NCBI RefSeq assembly: GCF_001667275.1 | Contig: NZ_LZHV01000061.1 | Location: forward strand, 346,420-410,419 | From: Mycobacterium sp. ACS4054 | Lineage (GTDB): Bacteria; Actinomycetota; Actinomycetes; Mycobacteriales; Mycobacteriaceae | Reading direction: 5' to 3' | DNA: 64,000 nucleotides | Part shown: piece by piece, positions 1 to 8,248 of the stretch | Position numbering within the stretch: the first letter of the stretch is position 1 | How the letters are laid out: each line of letters opens with the position of its first letter | Notes under the pieces: generated by a model | Databases searched by the model: none | What the model was told of the DNA's origin: nothing | The model's input: the letters and a program-made list of their open reading frames with translations, nothing else | Made by a program: the position numbers and the translations under genes

Positions 1-2
1 CG

Positions 3-854
3 GCCGCCGGGACGCCCAAGCCGCCCGCTCCGCCCGGTGCGCCCCCCGGCGCTCCGCCCGGAGGTCCCGGTGGCGGACCGGGCGGTCCCGCCCCGAAGAC
101 CACGGTGACCTTCGCCGACGGTCGCACCGCGCCGTTCACGGTCGTCGGCGCCGACCCCACCAGCGACATCGCCGTCATCCGCGTGCAGGGCGTCTCCGGC
201 CTGACCCCGATTTCCCTGGGCTCGTCGTCGGATCTGCGCGTCGGCCAACCAGTGGTGGCCATCGGGTCGCCGCTGGGCCTGTCGGGAACCGTCACCACCG
301 GGATCGTCAGCGCGCTGAACCGGCCCGTGTCCACCACCGGTGAGTCGGGCAACCAGAACACCGTGCTGGACGCGATCCAGACCGACGCCGCCATCAACCC
401 GGGTAACTCCGGCGGCGCGCTGGTCAACATGCAGGGTCAACTGGTCGGCGTCAATTCGGCGATCGCCACCCTGGGTGGGGACTCGCCGGACGCCCAGAGC
501 GGTTCGATCGGCCTCGGTTTTGCGATCCCCGTCGACCAGGCAAAGCGCATCGCCGACGAGCTGATCAGCAGCGGCAAGGCGTCCCACGCCTCGCTGGGCG
601 TGCAGGTGACCAACGACAAGGGTTCGCCGGGCGCCAAGGTCGTCGACGTCGTGCCGGGCGGGGCGGCCGCGACCGCCGGGGTGCCCAAGAACGTCACCGT
701 CACCAAGGTCGATGACCGCCCGATCAGCAGTGCCGACGCGTTGGTCGCCGCCGTGCGGTCCAAGGCGCCCGGCGACAAGATATCGCTGACCTTCCAGGAT
801 CCCGCTGGTGGCAGCCGTACCGTGCCGGTAACCCTGGGGAAGGCGGATCAGTAA
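3..854 (+). CDS. pepD: HtrA-family serine protease PepD, C-terminal part (5' truncated by window edge)
   Basis: This is an exported, membrane-anchored HtrA-type serine protease and chaperone that handles envelope stress. The reading frame is open from base 3, so the GTG at 105 is internal and the true start lies before the window. A Pro/Gly-rich linker (about residues 1-30 of the fragment) precedes the protease core. The catalytic Asp sits in TSDIAVIRV and the catalytic Ser in NPGNSGGAL; the His motif is upstream and not visible. A PDZ domain follows (SLGVQVTN to the end). The stop overlaps the next start as TAATG, so pepD and moaB2 are probably translationally coupled, as in M. tuberculosis Rv0983-Rv0984. 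Confidence 0.93.
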   Translation, partial: AAGTPKPPAPPGAPPGAPPGGPGGGPGGPAPKTTVTFADGRTAPFTVVGADPTSDIAVIRVQGVSGLTPISLGSSSDLRVGQPVVAIGSPLGLSGTVTTGIVSALNRPVSTTGESGNQNTVLDAIQTDAAINPGNSGGALVNMQGQLVGVNSAIATLGGDSPDAQSGSIGLGFAIPVDQAKRIADELISSGKASHASLGVQVTNDKGSPGAKVVDVVPGGAAATAGVPKNVTVTKVDDRPISSADALVAAVRSKAPGDKISLTFQDPAGGSRTVPVTLGKADQ

Positions 855-1411
855 TGCGAGTCGAAGAACCCTCCGCAGCGGGATTGTCGGAGCTCGGTTA
901 TACGGTGGCACCCATGGAAACGGGCGCGGAGTTGGTCGTTGGCCGGGCCCTGGTCGTGGTGGTCGACGATCGCACGGCCCACGGGGACGAGGACCACAGC
1001 GGGCCGTTGGTCACCGAGCTGCTGACCGAGGCGGGTTTCGTCGTCGACGGTGTGGTTGCGGTCGCTGCGGACGAGGTCGAGATCCGCAACGCGCTCAACA
1101 CCGCGGTGATCGGCGGGGTGGACCTGGTGGTCTCCGTCGGCGGGACGGGTGTCACGCCGCGCGACGTCACCCCTGAGGCCACCCGCGAGATCCTGGATCG
1201 CGAAATCCTCGGCATCGCCGAAGCCATCCGGGCGTCGGGACTGTCCGCGGGCATCACCGACGCCGGGCTGTCACGCGGCCTGGCCGGGGTCTCCGGCAGC
1301 ACGTTGGTGGTGAACCTGGCGGGTTCCCGCTATGCGGTGCGCGACGGCATGGCGACGCTGAACCCGCTGGCCGCCCAGATCATCGGGCAGCTGTCGAGCC
1401 TGGAAATCTAA
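854..1411 (+). CDS. moaB2: Molybdopterin-binding protein MoaB2 (MogA/MoaB family)
   Basis: This is a MogA/MoaB-fold protein expected to bind or adenylylate molybdopterin in molybdenum cofactor synthesis. The family signature SVGGTGVTPRD is present, followed by the LAGVSGSTLVVNLAGS loop. The ATG at 854 overlaps the pepD stop (TAATG) and gives 185 residues; an in-frame ATG at 914 would give 165. The overlap favours 854. It is the distal gene of the pepD operon. In actinobacteria this paralogue often sits beside envelope-stress genes rather than other moa genes, so a strict cofactor role is not certain. Confidence 0.92.
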   Translation: MRVEEPSAAGLSELGYTVAPMETGAELVVGRALVVVVDDRTAHGDEDHSGPLVTELLTEAGFVVDGVVAVAADEVEIRNALNTAVIGGVDLVVSVGGTGVTPRDVTPEATREILDREILGIAEAIRASGLSAGITDAGLSRGLAGVSGSTLVVNLAGSRYAVRDGMATLNPLAAQIIGQLSSLEI

Positions 1412-1417
1412 CCCGTC

Positions 1418-1876
1418 CTACGCCTCGGCGTCCGCGCGCGGGCCGTGCTCCGGGGGCGGCGTCGTGGCCGCCGAGCCGCCGTGCCTGCCCGATGAATCCC
1501 CGTTGGTCTGCGCGAGCAGGTCGCGGATCTCGGTCAGCAGGACCACCTGCGCGTCGTCGGCCTGCTCGACCTCACCGCGCTTGCGCAACGTGTTGTAGGG
1601 CAGCACGACGAAGAAATACACGACCGCGGCGATGAGGATGAAGTTGATCGCGGCGGACAGCAGGATGTTCAGGTCGATCGTCTGACCGCCGCCGATGCCG
1701 ATCTTGAGGGCGCCGACATTGGATTGCTGATTGACGCCGATCCGGTTGATCAGCGGCGTGATGATGCTGTCGGTGAACTTGGTGACCAGCGCGGTGAACG
1801 CGGTACCGATGACCACCGCGACGGCCAGGTCGACGATGTTCCCCCGCGACAGAAACTCCTTGAACCCTTTGAACAT
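1418..1876 (-). CDS. mscL: Large-conductance mechanosensitive channel MscL
   Basis: This is the pentameric inner-membrane channel that opens under high membrane tension to release solutes on osmotic downshock. It has 152 residues, a normal length for mycobacteria. The amphipathic N-terminus MFKGFKEFLSRGNIVDLAV leads into TM1 (about 15-42, with the gate sequence AVVIGTAFTALV). A periplasmic loop follows, then TM2 (about 70-92) and the PYNTLRKR cytoplasmic start of the C-terminal helix. The tail is rich in Pro, Ala and charged residues. It converges with moaB2, leaving only 6 bp between the stops. Confidence 0.97.
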   Translation of the reverse strand: MFKGFKEFLSRGNIVDLAVAVVIGTAFTALVTKFTDSIITPLINRIGVNQQSNVGALKIGIGGGQTIDLNILLSAAINFILIAAVVYFFVVLPYNTLRKRGEVEQADDAQVVLLTEIRDLLAQTNGDSSGRHGGSAATTPPPEHGPRADAEA

Positions 1877-1943
1877 TGAAGATGTCCTTCCTGGGATTGG
1901 ACAGAGTTTGCTGTCGGCTGCTTGGCCAACCGCGGCGGGGCGC

Positions 1944-2606
1944 TCAGTGCAGGGTGAGGGTCACCGCCTGGCCCAGCGCCGAGCCCGCCACCGTGTTCGC
2001 CACGCGGGCCGGCAGCGCCACCAACACTACGCGGTCACCGTCCGCGCCCTGGAGCTTTGGCTTGGCCGACACGAGCACCACGACGGCGTCGGTGGCCACC
2101 ACCTTGGGGGTGGCCTGGGCGGTCTCCGTCGATGCCGCCGGCGCGGCCAGCACGTCGACGACGTCGCCGACGCGGACCAGGTCGATCAGGGCGCTGTCGG
2201 CCAGCCGCAGCGGCACGATGCGGGCACCGGGCCCGGCGGTCACTTCCGCGAGCCGGCTGCCCAGCAACCGGACGTCGGTGAGGACCTCGCCGCGCCTGGC
2301 CGGGCCGGCCAGCGTCGAACCGGTCACGGTCCGCACATCGACCAACGAACCATCGGGAATGGTTGTGGCCAAACGCTTTTCGAGGCGAACGTCGTCCGGG
2401 GTCAGCGCGGCGCCGGGCCGCAGGTCGTGATCGGCGACCACCACGTCGGCGTAATCACCGGCCGGGTTGGAGCGCAGCGCCGCCAGGCCGGCCAGCACCA
2501 CGAGCCCGCCCGCGGCGACCCGCCGCGCCATGACGGTCCGAGTCCAGTCCGGACGCAGCGTCCAGAGGCGGCCGAACAGGCTTGGGTTCAGCGACGATTC
2601 GCGCAC
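1944..2606 (-). CDS. SAF-domain membrane-anchored protein (Rv0990c-like)
   Basis: A 220-residue protein with an N-terminal cytoplasmic segment, one TM helix (about residues 30-45, GGLVVLAGLAAL) and an extracytoplasmic SAF domain (about 52-115). The SAF domain contains the HDLRPGAALTPDDVRLEKR stretch typical of CpaB/RcpC and flagellar FlgA chaperones. In pilus systems such proteins assist secretin or pilus assembly, but no tad/pilus genes lie nearby here. It occupies the position of M. tuberculosis Rv0990c, and its function is unknown. It is the last gene before mscL on the minus strand. Confidence 0.8.
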   Translation of the reverse strand: MRESSLNPSLFGRLWTLRPDWTRTVMARRVAAGGLVVLAGLAALRSNPAGDYADVVVADHDLRPGAALTPDDVRLEKRLATTIPDGSLVDVRTVTGSTLAGPARRGEVLTDVRLLGSRLAEVTAGPGARIVPLRLADSALIDLVRVGDVVDVLAAPAASTETAQATPKVVATDAVVVLVSAKPKLQGADGDRVVLVALPARVANTVAGSALGQAVTLTLH

Positions 2607-2673
2607 GCGGCAACGGTAAGCGCAGCCCGTTCAGGGGCGGATGCCGCCGACGACGGCGATTGTGGATAACCCG

Positions 2674-3000
2674 TCAGGCCGACGCGGCCGCGGTGGACGC
2701 CGTGGAGCTGGCGCCCGACTTGTCGCTCGAGCCGCTCGACCCGGTCGACTTCTCGCTCGACGACGAGCCCGAACCCGAGTCGCTCGACGAGGACCCGTTG
2801 CTCGAGCCCGTCTTCTTGCCGGACTCCCGGCTGTCGGTGCGGTAGAAGCCGCTGCCCTTGAATACCACCCCGACGGAGTTGAACAGCTTGCGCAGCCGGC
2901 CGGAGCAGCGCTCGCACGTGGTCAGCGCGTCGTCGGTGAAGGCCTGCACGATGTCGAAGCGATCGTCGCACTCGGTGCACTGATAGCTGTAAGTCGGCAC
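2674..3000 (-). CDS. FmdB-type zinc-ribbon protein, Ruc-like redox-regulated chaperone (Rv0991c-like)
   Basis: A 108-residue protein whose N-terminus MPTYSYQCTECDDRF, together with CERC at about residue 33-36, forms a CxxC...CxxC zinc ribbon (FmdB/CxxC_CXXC_SSSS family). The C-terminal ~50 residues are Ser/Gly/Lys-rich and look disordered. The M. tuberculosis orthologue is described as Ruc, a redox-regulated chaperone with an unstructured C-terminus. The start is GTG at 3000, with a clear GGAGG five bases upstream. A CIRCE-like element lies 29-55 bases upstream of the start, consistent with HrcA heat-shock control. Confidence 0.85.
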   Translation of the reverse strand: MPTYSYQCTECDDRFDIVQAFTDDALTTCERCSGRLRKLFNSVGVVFKGSGFYRTDSRESGKKTGSSNGSSSSDSGSGSSSSEKSTGSSGSSDKSGASSTASTAAASA

Positions 3001-3028
3001 GAAAACCTCCGGATGATTGCAAAGTCTG

Positions 3029-3055
3029 TTAGCACTCTAGCGTCTCAAGTGCTAG
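3029..3055 (-). promoter_or_regulatory. CIRCE-like HrcA operator upstream of the ruc-like gene
   Basis: The plus strand reads TTAGCACTC, nine bases, then AAGTGCTAG. The CIRCE consensus is TTAGCACTC-N9-GAGTGCTAA, so the left arm is perfect and the right arm matches 7 of 9. It lies just upstream of the GTG start at 3000 on the minus strand and downstream of the 3682-3089 gene. HrcA binding is inferred from the motif alone. Confidence 0.8.
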
Positions 3056-3088
3056 AACCGCCACGTGATGTCACTCATTCCCGAACTG

Positions 3089-3682
3089 TTACCCGAGGGC
3101 GATCAAGCCCCGCCGCGGCGTGAGGGCGTGGGTCATCGCAATGTCGTGCGGCTCGGCCGGTAACTCGTCCACCAATTCCGCGTCGCGCACCACAGCGACC
3201 AGCCGCGTCCGGGGGTCCCGACCGCCGAGCGATCGGTCGTAGAAGCCGCCGCCCCGGCCCAACCGCACCCCGGAGCGGTCGACGGCCAGCGCCGGCACGA
3301 GGATCAGGCTCGCCTCGGCGATCGCTGACGCGGGCAGCCACGGCTCCGGCGGCTCGAGCAATCCCCAACGCGCCGACGTCAGGGTGCCGGGCCGGTATTC
3401 GCCCCAGCGCAGGGGCAGCGGCGCGTTGTCGGCGGCGGTGCGCGCAACCGGAAGCAGCACCCGTGCGCACCGCCGCAGCAACGCCTCGACCATGTCGATC
3501 GAGCCCGGTTCGGCGCCCACCGGCACGAAGGCGCACACGGTGTCGCCGCTGCTCACGACGCCTTCCAAGGCTTCCAGTCGCGCACTGAGCATTCGCGCCT
3601 CCGCGGCCCGAACGTCCTCGGCAACGCGGCGCCGGGCCGCCTGCAGCTGCTCGCGCAACGCGGCCTTGCCGGTGGTCGCCAT
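3089..3682 (-). CDS. 5-formyltetrahydrofolate cyclo-ligase
   Basis: This enzyme converts 5-formyl-THF to 5,10-methenyl-THF using ATP, salvaging folate in the cytoplasm. The 197-residue product has the family length. The ATP/phosphate loop GRGGGFYDR is present near residue 140, preceded by LILVPALAVDRSGVRLG. I chose the ATG at 3682 (MATTGKAALREQ) because upstream in-frame sequence runs antisense through galU and is a shadow. It is divergent from galU with about 75 bp between the starts, the Rv0992c/Rv0993 arrangement. Confidence 0.93.
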   Translation of the reverse strand: MATTGKAALREQLQAARRRVAEDVRAAEARMLSARLEALEGVVSSGDTVCAFVPVGAEPGSIDMVEALLRRCARVLLPVARTAADNAPLPLRWGEYRPGTLTSARWGLLEPPEPWLPASAIAEASLILVPALAVDRSGVRLGRGGGFYDRSLGGRDPRTRLVAVVRDAELVDELPAEPHDIAMTHALTPRRGLIALG

Positions 3683-3758
3683 GGGACAACCATTGCAGCC
3701 CCGTCTTTGCCCGCGCCACATCGACTCGGCAAACGGCGTTCGGGTTATCGTGTGAACA

Positions 3759-4667
3759 ATGTCAAGCCCAAACGTGGTGGTCCCACACACGGCGATCGTG
3801 CCCGCTGCCGGTCTTGGTACCCGCTTCCTGCCCGCGACGAAAACGGTGCCCAAGGAGCTGTTGCCGGTCGTCGACACGCCCGGCATCGAGCTCGTCGCCG
3901 CCGAGGCGGCCGAGGCGGGCGCCGACCGGCTGGTGATCATCACCTCCGAGGGCAAGGACGGCGTCGTCGCCCACTTCGTCGAGGACCTGGTGCTCGAGGG
4001 CACGCTGGAGGCCCGCGGCAAGAAGGCGATGCTCGACAAGGTGCGCCGGGCGCCGCAGCTGATCAAGGTCGAGTCCGTGGTGCAGGCCGAGCCGCTCGGC
4101 CTGGGGCACGCCATCAGTTGCGTGGAGCCCACGCTGACGTCCGACGACGACGCCGTGATGGTCCTGCTGCCCGACGACCTGGTGCTGCCGACCGGCGTCC
4201 TGGAGACGATGTCAAAGGTGCGCGCGGACTACGGCGGCTCGGTGCTGTGCGCCATCGAGGTGGCGCCCGAAGAGATCAGCGCCTACGGCGTTTTCGATGT
4301 CGAGCCGGTGCCCGGTGCCGACCCCGACGTACTGAAGGTCAACGGCATGGTCGAGAAGCCCAAGCGCGAGGACGCCCCGTCGTTGTTCGCCGCGGCGGGC
4401 CGCTACGTGCTCGACCGGGCCATCTTCGACGCGCTGCGCCGCGTCGAGCATGGGGTGGGCGGCGAAGTGCAGCTCACCGACGCGATCGCGTTGCTGATTT
4501 CCGAGGGCCACCCGGTGCATGTCGTCGTGCATCGCGGATCTCGACACGACTTGGGAAATCCCGGCGGCTACCTCAAGGCTGCGGTTGACTTTGCATTGGA
4601 TCGTGACGACTACGGCCCGGATTTGCGGCGATGGTTGGTGGCGCGGTTGGGCCTGGCCGAGAAGTAG
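3759..4667 (+). CDS. galU: UTP-glucose-1-phosphate uridylyltransferase GalU
   Basis: GalU makes UDP-glucose from UTP and glucose-1-phosphate, supplying glucosyl donors for trehalose, glucans, polar lipids and exopolysaccharide. It has 302 residues. The nucleotidyltransferase signature AAGLGTRFLPATKTVPKE is at the N-terminus, the metal-binding DD of LLPDDLVL is mid-protein, and VEKP follows. The start is ATG 3759 in a short divergent intergenic region. UDP-glucose is a plausible precursor for the polysaccharide island further along, but GalU is core here. Confidence 0.96.
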   Translation: MSSPNVVVPHTAIVPAAGLGTRFLPATKTVPKELLPVVDTPGIELVAAEAAEAGADRLVIITSEGKDGVVAHFVEDLVLEGTLEARGKKAMLDKVRRAPQLIKVESVVQAEPLGLGHAISCVEPTLTSDDDAVMVLLPDDLVLPTGVLETMSKVRADYGGSVLCAIEVAPEEISAYGVFDVEPVPGADPDVLKVNGMVEKPKREDAPSLFAAAGRYVLDRAIFDALRRVEHGVGGEVQLTDAIALLISEGHPVHVVVHRGSRHDLGNPGGYLKAAVDFALDRDDYGPDLRRWLVARLGLAEK

Positions 4668-4718
4668 CCGGCCGATACCCGGCCAAGCGGGCGCCCGTAG
4701 ACGGCAGAGAGGCGCGCT

Positions 4719-6008
4719 GTGCGTTCTGTTGAGGAGCAGCAGGCCCGGATAACGGCCGCCGCGGTGGCTCCGCGGCCCATCAAGGTGGCCATCGCCGAGG
4801 CGCAGGGCCTGATGTGCGCCGAGGAGGTCGTCACCGAGCGCCCGATGCCCGGCTTCGATCAGGCCGCCATCGACGGGTACGCGGTGCGCAGCGTCGACGT
4901 GCTCGGTGTCGGGGAAGTGGGTGCCGAGAGCCTCGGCGAGCCGCCCGGCACGGAAATCGACGAAGACCGGCGTGAGGGCCTGGTGCTGCCGGTGATGGGC
5001 ACCATCGAGGCCGGGGCGCGCACGCCCAGCCGGCTGCAGCCCCGCCAGGCCGCCCGCGTGCACACGGGCGCCCCGCTGCCCATGCTGGCCGACGCCGTGA
5101 TCCCGTTGCGCTGGACCGACGGCGGCAGCACCCGGGTGCGGATCCTGCGGGGGGCGCCGTCGGGGGCGTACGTGCGCCGCACCGGCGACGACGTGCAGCC
5201 GGGCGACGTCGCGGTGCGCGCGGGCACGGTCATCGGGGCCGCCCAGGTCGGCCTGCTGGCGGCGGTCGGCCGTGAACGGGTGCTGGTTCATCCGCGGCCG
5301 CGGGTGGCGGTGCTGGCCGTCGGTGGCGAACTGGTCGACATATCGCGCACCCCGGGCAACGGCCAGGTCTACGACGTCAACTCCTACGCCTTGGCGGCCG
5401 CGGCCCGGGATGCCGGCGCGGAGGTCAACCGCATCGGCATCGTCGGCAACGACGCCCGCGAATTCCGCGAGACCGTCGAGGGCCAGATCAACCGCGCCGA
5501 GGTTCTGGTGATCGCCGGCGGGGTCGGGGGGGCGGCGGCCGAGGCGGTGCGGTCGGTGCTGTCCGAGCTCGGGGAGATGGAAGTCGTTCGCGTCGCCATG
5601 CACCCGGGGTCCGTGCAGGGGTTCGGGCAGCTCGGTCGCGAAGGCGTCCCGACGTTCCTGCTGCCCGCGAACCCGGTCAGCGCCCTGGTGGTCTTCGAGG
5701 TGATGGTGCGGCCGCTGATCCGCCTGTCGCTGGGCAAGCGCCAGCCGATGCGCCGAATCATCCAGGCTCGCACGCTCTCACCGATCACCTCGGTCGCCGG
5801 GCGGAAGGGCTACCTGCGCGGCCAGCTGATGCGCGACCAGGAGACCGGCGAGTACCTGGTGCAGGCGCTGGGCGGGGCCCCCGGCGCGTCCTCGCACCTG
5901 CTGGCCACCCTCGCCGAGGCGAACTGCCTGGTGGTGGTGCCCAGCGGCGCCGAACAGATACGCACCGGCGAGATCGTCGACGTCGCCTTCCTGGCTCAGC
6001 GCGGTTAA
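4719..6008 (+). CDS. moeA1: MoeA-family protein MoeA1 / Glp (gephyrin-like)
   Basis: A 429-residue protein with the MoeA/gephyrin fold: an N-terminal linker and hinge domain (MPGFDQAAIDGYAVRS), a central MogA-like domain with LAVGGELVD and IAGGVGGAA, and the C-terminal domain IV. The canonical MoeA motif G-G-[VTI]-S is altered to GGVGG, which fits loss of strict molybdate-insertion chemistry. In corynebacteria the orthologue is the division protein Glp, which binds FtsZ and a membrane receptor GlpR. The likely receptor gene lies two genes downstream (6847). Start GTG 4719; rimJ begins immediately after the stop. Confidence 0.9.
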   Translation: MRSVEEQQARITAAAVAPRPIKVAIAEAQGLMCAEEVVTERPMPGFDQAAIDGYAVRSVDVLGVGEVGAESLGEPPGTEIDEDRREGLVLPVMGTIEAGARTPSRLQPRQAARVHTGAPLPMLADAVIPLRWTDGGSTRVRILRGAPSGAYVRRTGDDVQPGDVAVRAGTVIGAAQVGLLAAVGRERVLVHPRPRVAVLAVGGELVDISRTPGNGQVYDVNSYALAAAARDAGAEVNRIGIVGNDAREFRETVEGQINRAEVLVIAGGVGGAAAEAVRSVLSELGEMEVVRVAMHPGSVQGFGQLGREGVPTFLLPANPVSALVVFEVMVRPLIRLSLGKRQPMRRIIQARTLSPITSVAGRKGYLRGQLMRDQETGEYLVQALGGAPGASSHLLATLAEANCLVVVPSGAEQIRTGEIVDVAFLAQRG

Positions 6009-6683
6009 GTGCAACGACTCCGCACGCTCGTGAACCTGTTGCGCACCAACGCCCGTCATCCGGGCTGGCCACTCGAGGTGGGGCCGCTGCGCGTTCCGGC
6101 CGGCGTCGTCCGGTTGCGCGGCGTGCGGATGCGCGACGGCGCCCAGTGGAGCCGCATCCGGTTGGCCGACCGCGCGCACCTCGAGCCGTGGGAACCCAGT
6201 GCCGAGACCGATTGGACGAGCCGGCACACGGTCGCGGCGTGGCCTGCGCTGTGTTCCGGTCTGCGCGCCGAAGCCCGCGCGGGCCGCATGCTGCCCTACG
6301 TCATCGAACTCGACGGGCAGTTCTGCGGCCAGCTGACCATCGGCAACGTCACCCACGGGGCGCTGCGGTCGGCCTGGATCGGTTACTGGGTGCCGCGGTC
6401 GGCGACCGGCGGCGGGGTGGCCACGGCCGCGCTGGCCCTGGGCCTGGACCACTGCTTCGGCCCGGTGATGCTGCACCGCGTCGAGGCCACCGTGCGGCCC
6501 GAGAACGCCGCCAGCCGGGCCGTGCTGGCGAAGGTGGGCTTCCGCCAAGAGGGGTTGTTGCAGCGCTACCTCGAGGTGGACAAGGCCTGGCGGGACCACC
6601 TGTTGATGGCCATCACCGCCGAAGAGGTGTCCGGATCGGTGGCATCGACCCTGGTTCGGGGCGGGCACGCCAGCTGGGCATGA
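6009..6683 (+). CDS. rimJ: GNAT N-acetyltransferase RimJ-like (ribosomal protein alanine acetyltransferase family)
   Basis: A 224-residue GNAT enzyme of the RimJ/RimL type that transfers acetyl from acetyl-CoA, probably to a protein N-terminus. The acetyl-CoA site appears as SATGGGVATAALALGLD, followed by the RVEATVRPENAASRAVLAKVGF stretch that marks this subfamily. The GTG at 6009 abuts the moeA1 stop with no gap, so it is co-translated with moeA1. Its position between glp and glpR is conserved in actinobacteria. The physiological substrate is not evident. Confidence 0.88.
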   Translation: MQRLRTLVNLLRTNARHPGWPLEVGPLRVPAGVVRLRGVRMRDGAQWSRIRLADRAHLEPWEPSAETDWTSRHTVAAWPALCSGLRAEARAGRMLPYVIELDGQFCGQLTIGNVTHGALRSAWIGYWVPRSATGGGVATAALALGLDHCFGPVMLHRVEATVRPENAASRAVLAKVGFRQEGLLQRYLEVDKAWRDHLLMAITAEEVSGSVASTLVRGGHASWA

Positions 6684-6726
6684 CCGCGCCGCCCTGGCAA
6701 GCGGGGCCTATCTGTGGCTATCGCGA

Positions 6727-6741
6727 CACGAGTGACTCGTG
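6727..6741. promoter_or_regulatory. Perfect 15-bp inverted repeat upstream of the GlpR-like gene
   Basis: CACGAGT-G-ACTCGTG is a perfect palindrome about 105 bases before the ATG at 6847. A GACAC (WhiA-type core) overlaps its left edge at 6725-6729. It looks like an operator; the factor is unknown. Confidence 0.45.
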
Positions 6742-6757
6742 GTGCTTGTGAGAGCCA

Positions 6758-6775
6758 AATTACAGGTGTGTAATT
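6758..6775. promoter_or_regulatory. Second inverted repeat (AATTACA-N4-TGTAATT) upstream of the GlpR-like gene
   Basis: Perfect 7-bp arms are separated by GGTG, in an unusually AT-rich patch for this genome. It lies 17 bases after the first palindrome and 71 bases before the start of 6847. It could be an operator or overlap the -10 region; the TGTGTAATT segment is promoter-like. Confidence 0.4.
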
Positions 6776-6846
6776 GTGCTGGTCACTAAGACCCGGCCGC
6801 GCTGGCCAAGCCTCGCGGGGATCGGAACCGAAGAGAGCAGGTCGTC

Positions 6847-7869
6847 ATGCCAAGCATCCCGCAGTCACTGTTGTGGATCTCGCTCGTTGTGCTTTGGCTG
6901 TTCGTCTTGGTGCCGATGCTCGTCAGCAAACGAGACGCCGTGCGGCGCACCAGCGACGTGGCCCTGGCGACCCGGGTCCTCAACGGGGGTGCGAATTCCC
7001 GCCTGCTCAAGCGCAATGGCCCGGCCGCCGGTCATCGCAGCGATCCGGACTGGAAGCCGGCGGAAGGGTCGGCCGAAAGCGACGTCGACCTCGCCGAGGG
7101 CGAGGACGAGGACGAAGAGCACGACACCGAGGAGCTGCAGGCCGCGCGTCCCGTCGTCATGAAGCTCGCGACGCCCGAGCGCGCCGAGCCCGACTACCTC
7201 GACGTCGACGTGGTCGAGGATTCGCAGGCGCTGGCGGCGGGCGTCGCCGCCGCGGTCGAGGAGGAACCCGAAGCCGACGAGGACGACGAGGATTCCGACA
7301 CCGACGTGGTCGCCCAGCACGGCGACGAAGACGACGAGGGCTACGAGTACGTCGAGGACTCCTCGGGTTTGGAGCCGGACGCCGAAGCCGACGACGAGGA
7401 GATGCCGGCGCCGATCCCGCGGAACGCCTCGCGCCGGCGCCGGTTCGACGCGAAGACCGCCGCCGCGGTGAGCGCCCGCAAGTACAAGTTTCGCAAGCGC
7501 GTGCTGATGGTCATGGCCGTCGTCCTGGTCGGCACGGCCACGGCCGCGTTCAAGATCTCGCCGACGGCGTGGTGGGCGTGCGGCGCCGCCACCGCCGTGA
7601 CGCTGCTCTACCTGGCGTACCTGCGCCGCCAGACCCGCATCGAGGAGAAGGTGCGTCGCCGCCGCATGCAGCGGATGGCGCGGGCCCGCATGGGTGTGGA
7701 GAACGCCTACGACCGGGATTACGACGTGGTCCCGTCGCGGCTGCGCCGCCCGGGCGCGGTGGTGCTGGAGATCGACGACGAGGACCCGATCTTCGAGCAC
7801 CTGGACTACGCGATGCCGATGCGCAACTACGGCTGGCCCCGCGACTTGCCGCGCGCCGTCGGCGAGTAG
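6847..7869 (+). CDS. GlpR/SepX-like divisome membrane protein (Rv0996-like)
   Basis: A 340-residue membrane protein. TM1 is at the very N-terminus (about residues 5-24, SLLWISLVVLWLFVLVPMLV), followed by VSKRDAVRRTSD, a conserved juxtamembrane segment. A long, highly acidic Asp/Glu-rich linker spans about 75-190. A basic stretch and two TM helices follow (about 218-236 and 241-257), then a cytoplasmic tail. This architecture and position (moeA1-rimJ-this) match the actinobacterial protein called GlpR in Corynebacterium and SepX in Streptomyces, which recruits Glp/FtsZ to the division site. The function here is inferred from synteny. Confidence 0.75.
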   Translation: MPSIPQSLLWISLVVLWLFVLVPMLVSKRDAVRRTSDVALATRVLNGGANSRLLKRNGPAAGHRSDPDWKPAEGSAESDVDLAEGEDEDEEHDTEELQAARPVVMKLATPERAEPDYLDVDVVEDSQALAAGVAAAVEEEPEADEDDEDSDTDVVAQHGDEDDEGYEYVEDSSGLEPDAEADDEEMPAPIPRNASRRRRFDAKTAAAVSARKYKFRKRVLMVMAVVLVGTATAAFKISPTAWWACGAATAVTLLYLAYLRRQTRIEEKVRRRRMQRMARARMGVENAYDRDYDVVPSRLRRPGAVVLEIDDEDPIFEHLDYAMPMRNYGWPRDLPRAVGE

Positions 7870-7920
7870 CGCCGGGGTGTTCGGCGGTTCGCGCCGCGGC
7901 TGGTAGCCTGCTAGCGATCA

Positions 7921-7993
7921 GGGGCTATGGCGCAGTTGGTAGCGCGACTCGTTCGCATCGAGTAGGTCAGGGGTTCGAATCCCCTTAGCTCCA
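7921..7993 (+). tRNA. tRNA-Ala (anticodon CGC)
   Basis: A full cloverleaf can be folded. The acceptor stem GGGGCTA pairs with TAGCTCC and contains the G3:U70 wobble that defines tRNA-Ala. The anticodon loop is TTCGCAT (anticodon CGC), and the T arm is AGGGG-TTCGAAT-CCCCT. The discriminator A is at 7993; CCA is not encoded. No duplicated 3' end was seen downstream, so there is no sign of use as an integration site. Confidence 0.95.
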
Positions 7994-8248
7994 CACAGTT
8001 TGAGCAGGTCAGAGCCTCTGCGTTACTGCACGGCCGGCGGCGGCCGACGGATTCGGCGCGGCCGAGGTGACTGGCAGGCGCGACATCGCCTACCTACACT
8101 CGCCGGTGTCCGCGATACCCTCCCGGCCGACAACCACGTTCTGGCGTCGACAACCGCACTTTCAAAGACGCTCCGTCGCAGGCGATGTCACGCGAGCAAG
8201 CCGACTTCGCGCACCTACCGTTGCCGGAGTGAGGAGAAGCTTCTACCA

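Noticed and set aside
7921..8248. Integration site at the tRNA-Ala 3' end
   Set aside because: No direct repeat of the tRNA end and no integrase gene were found in the window, so a genomic-island insertion is not supported.
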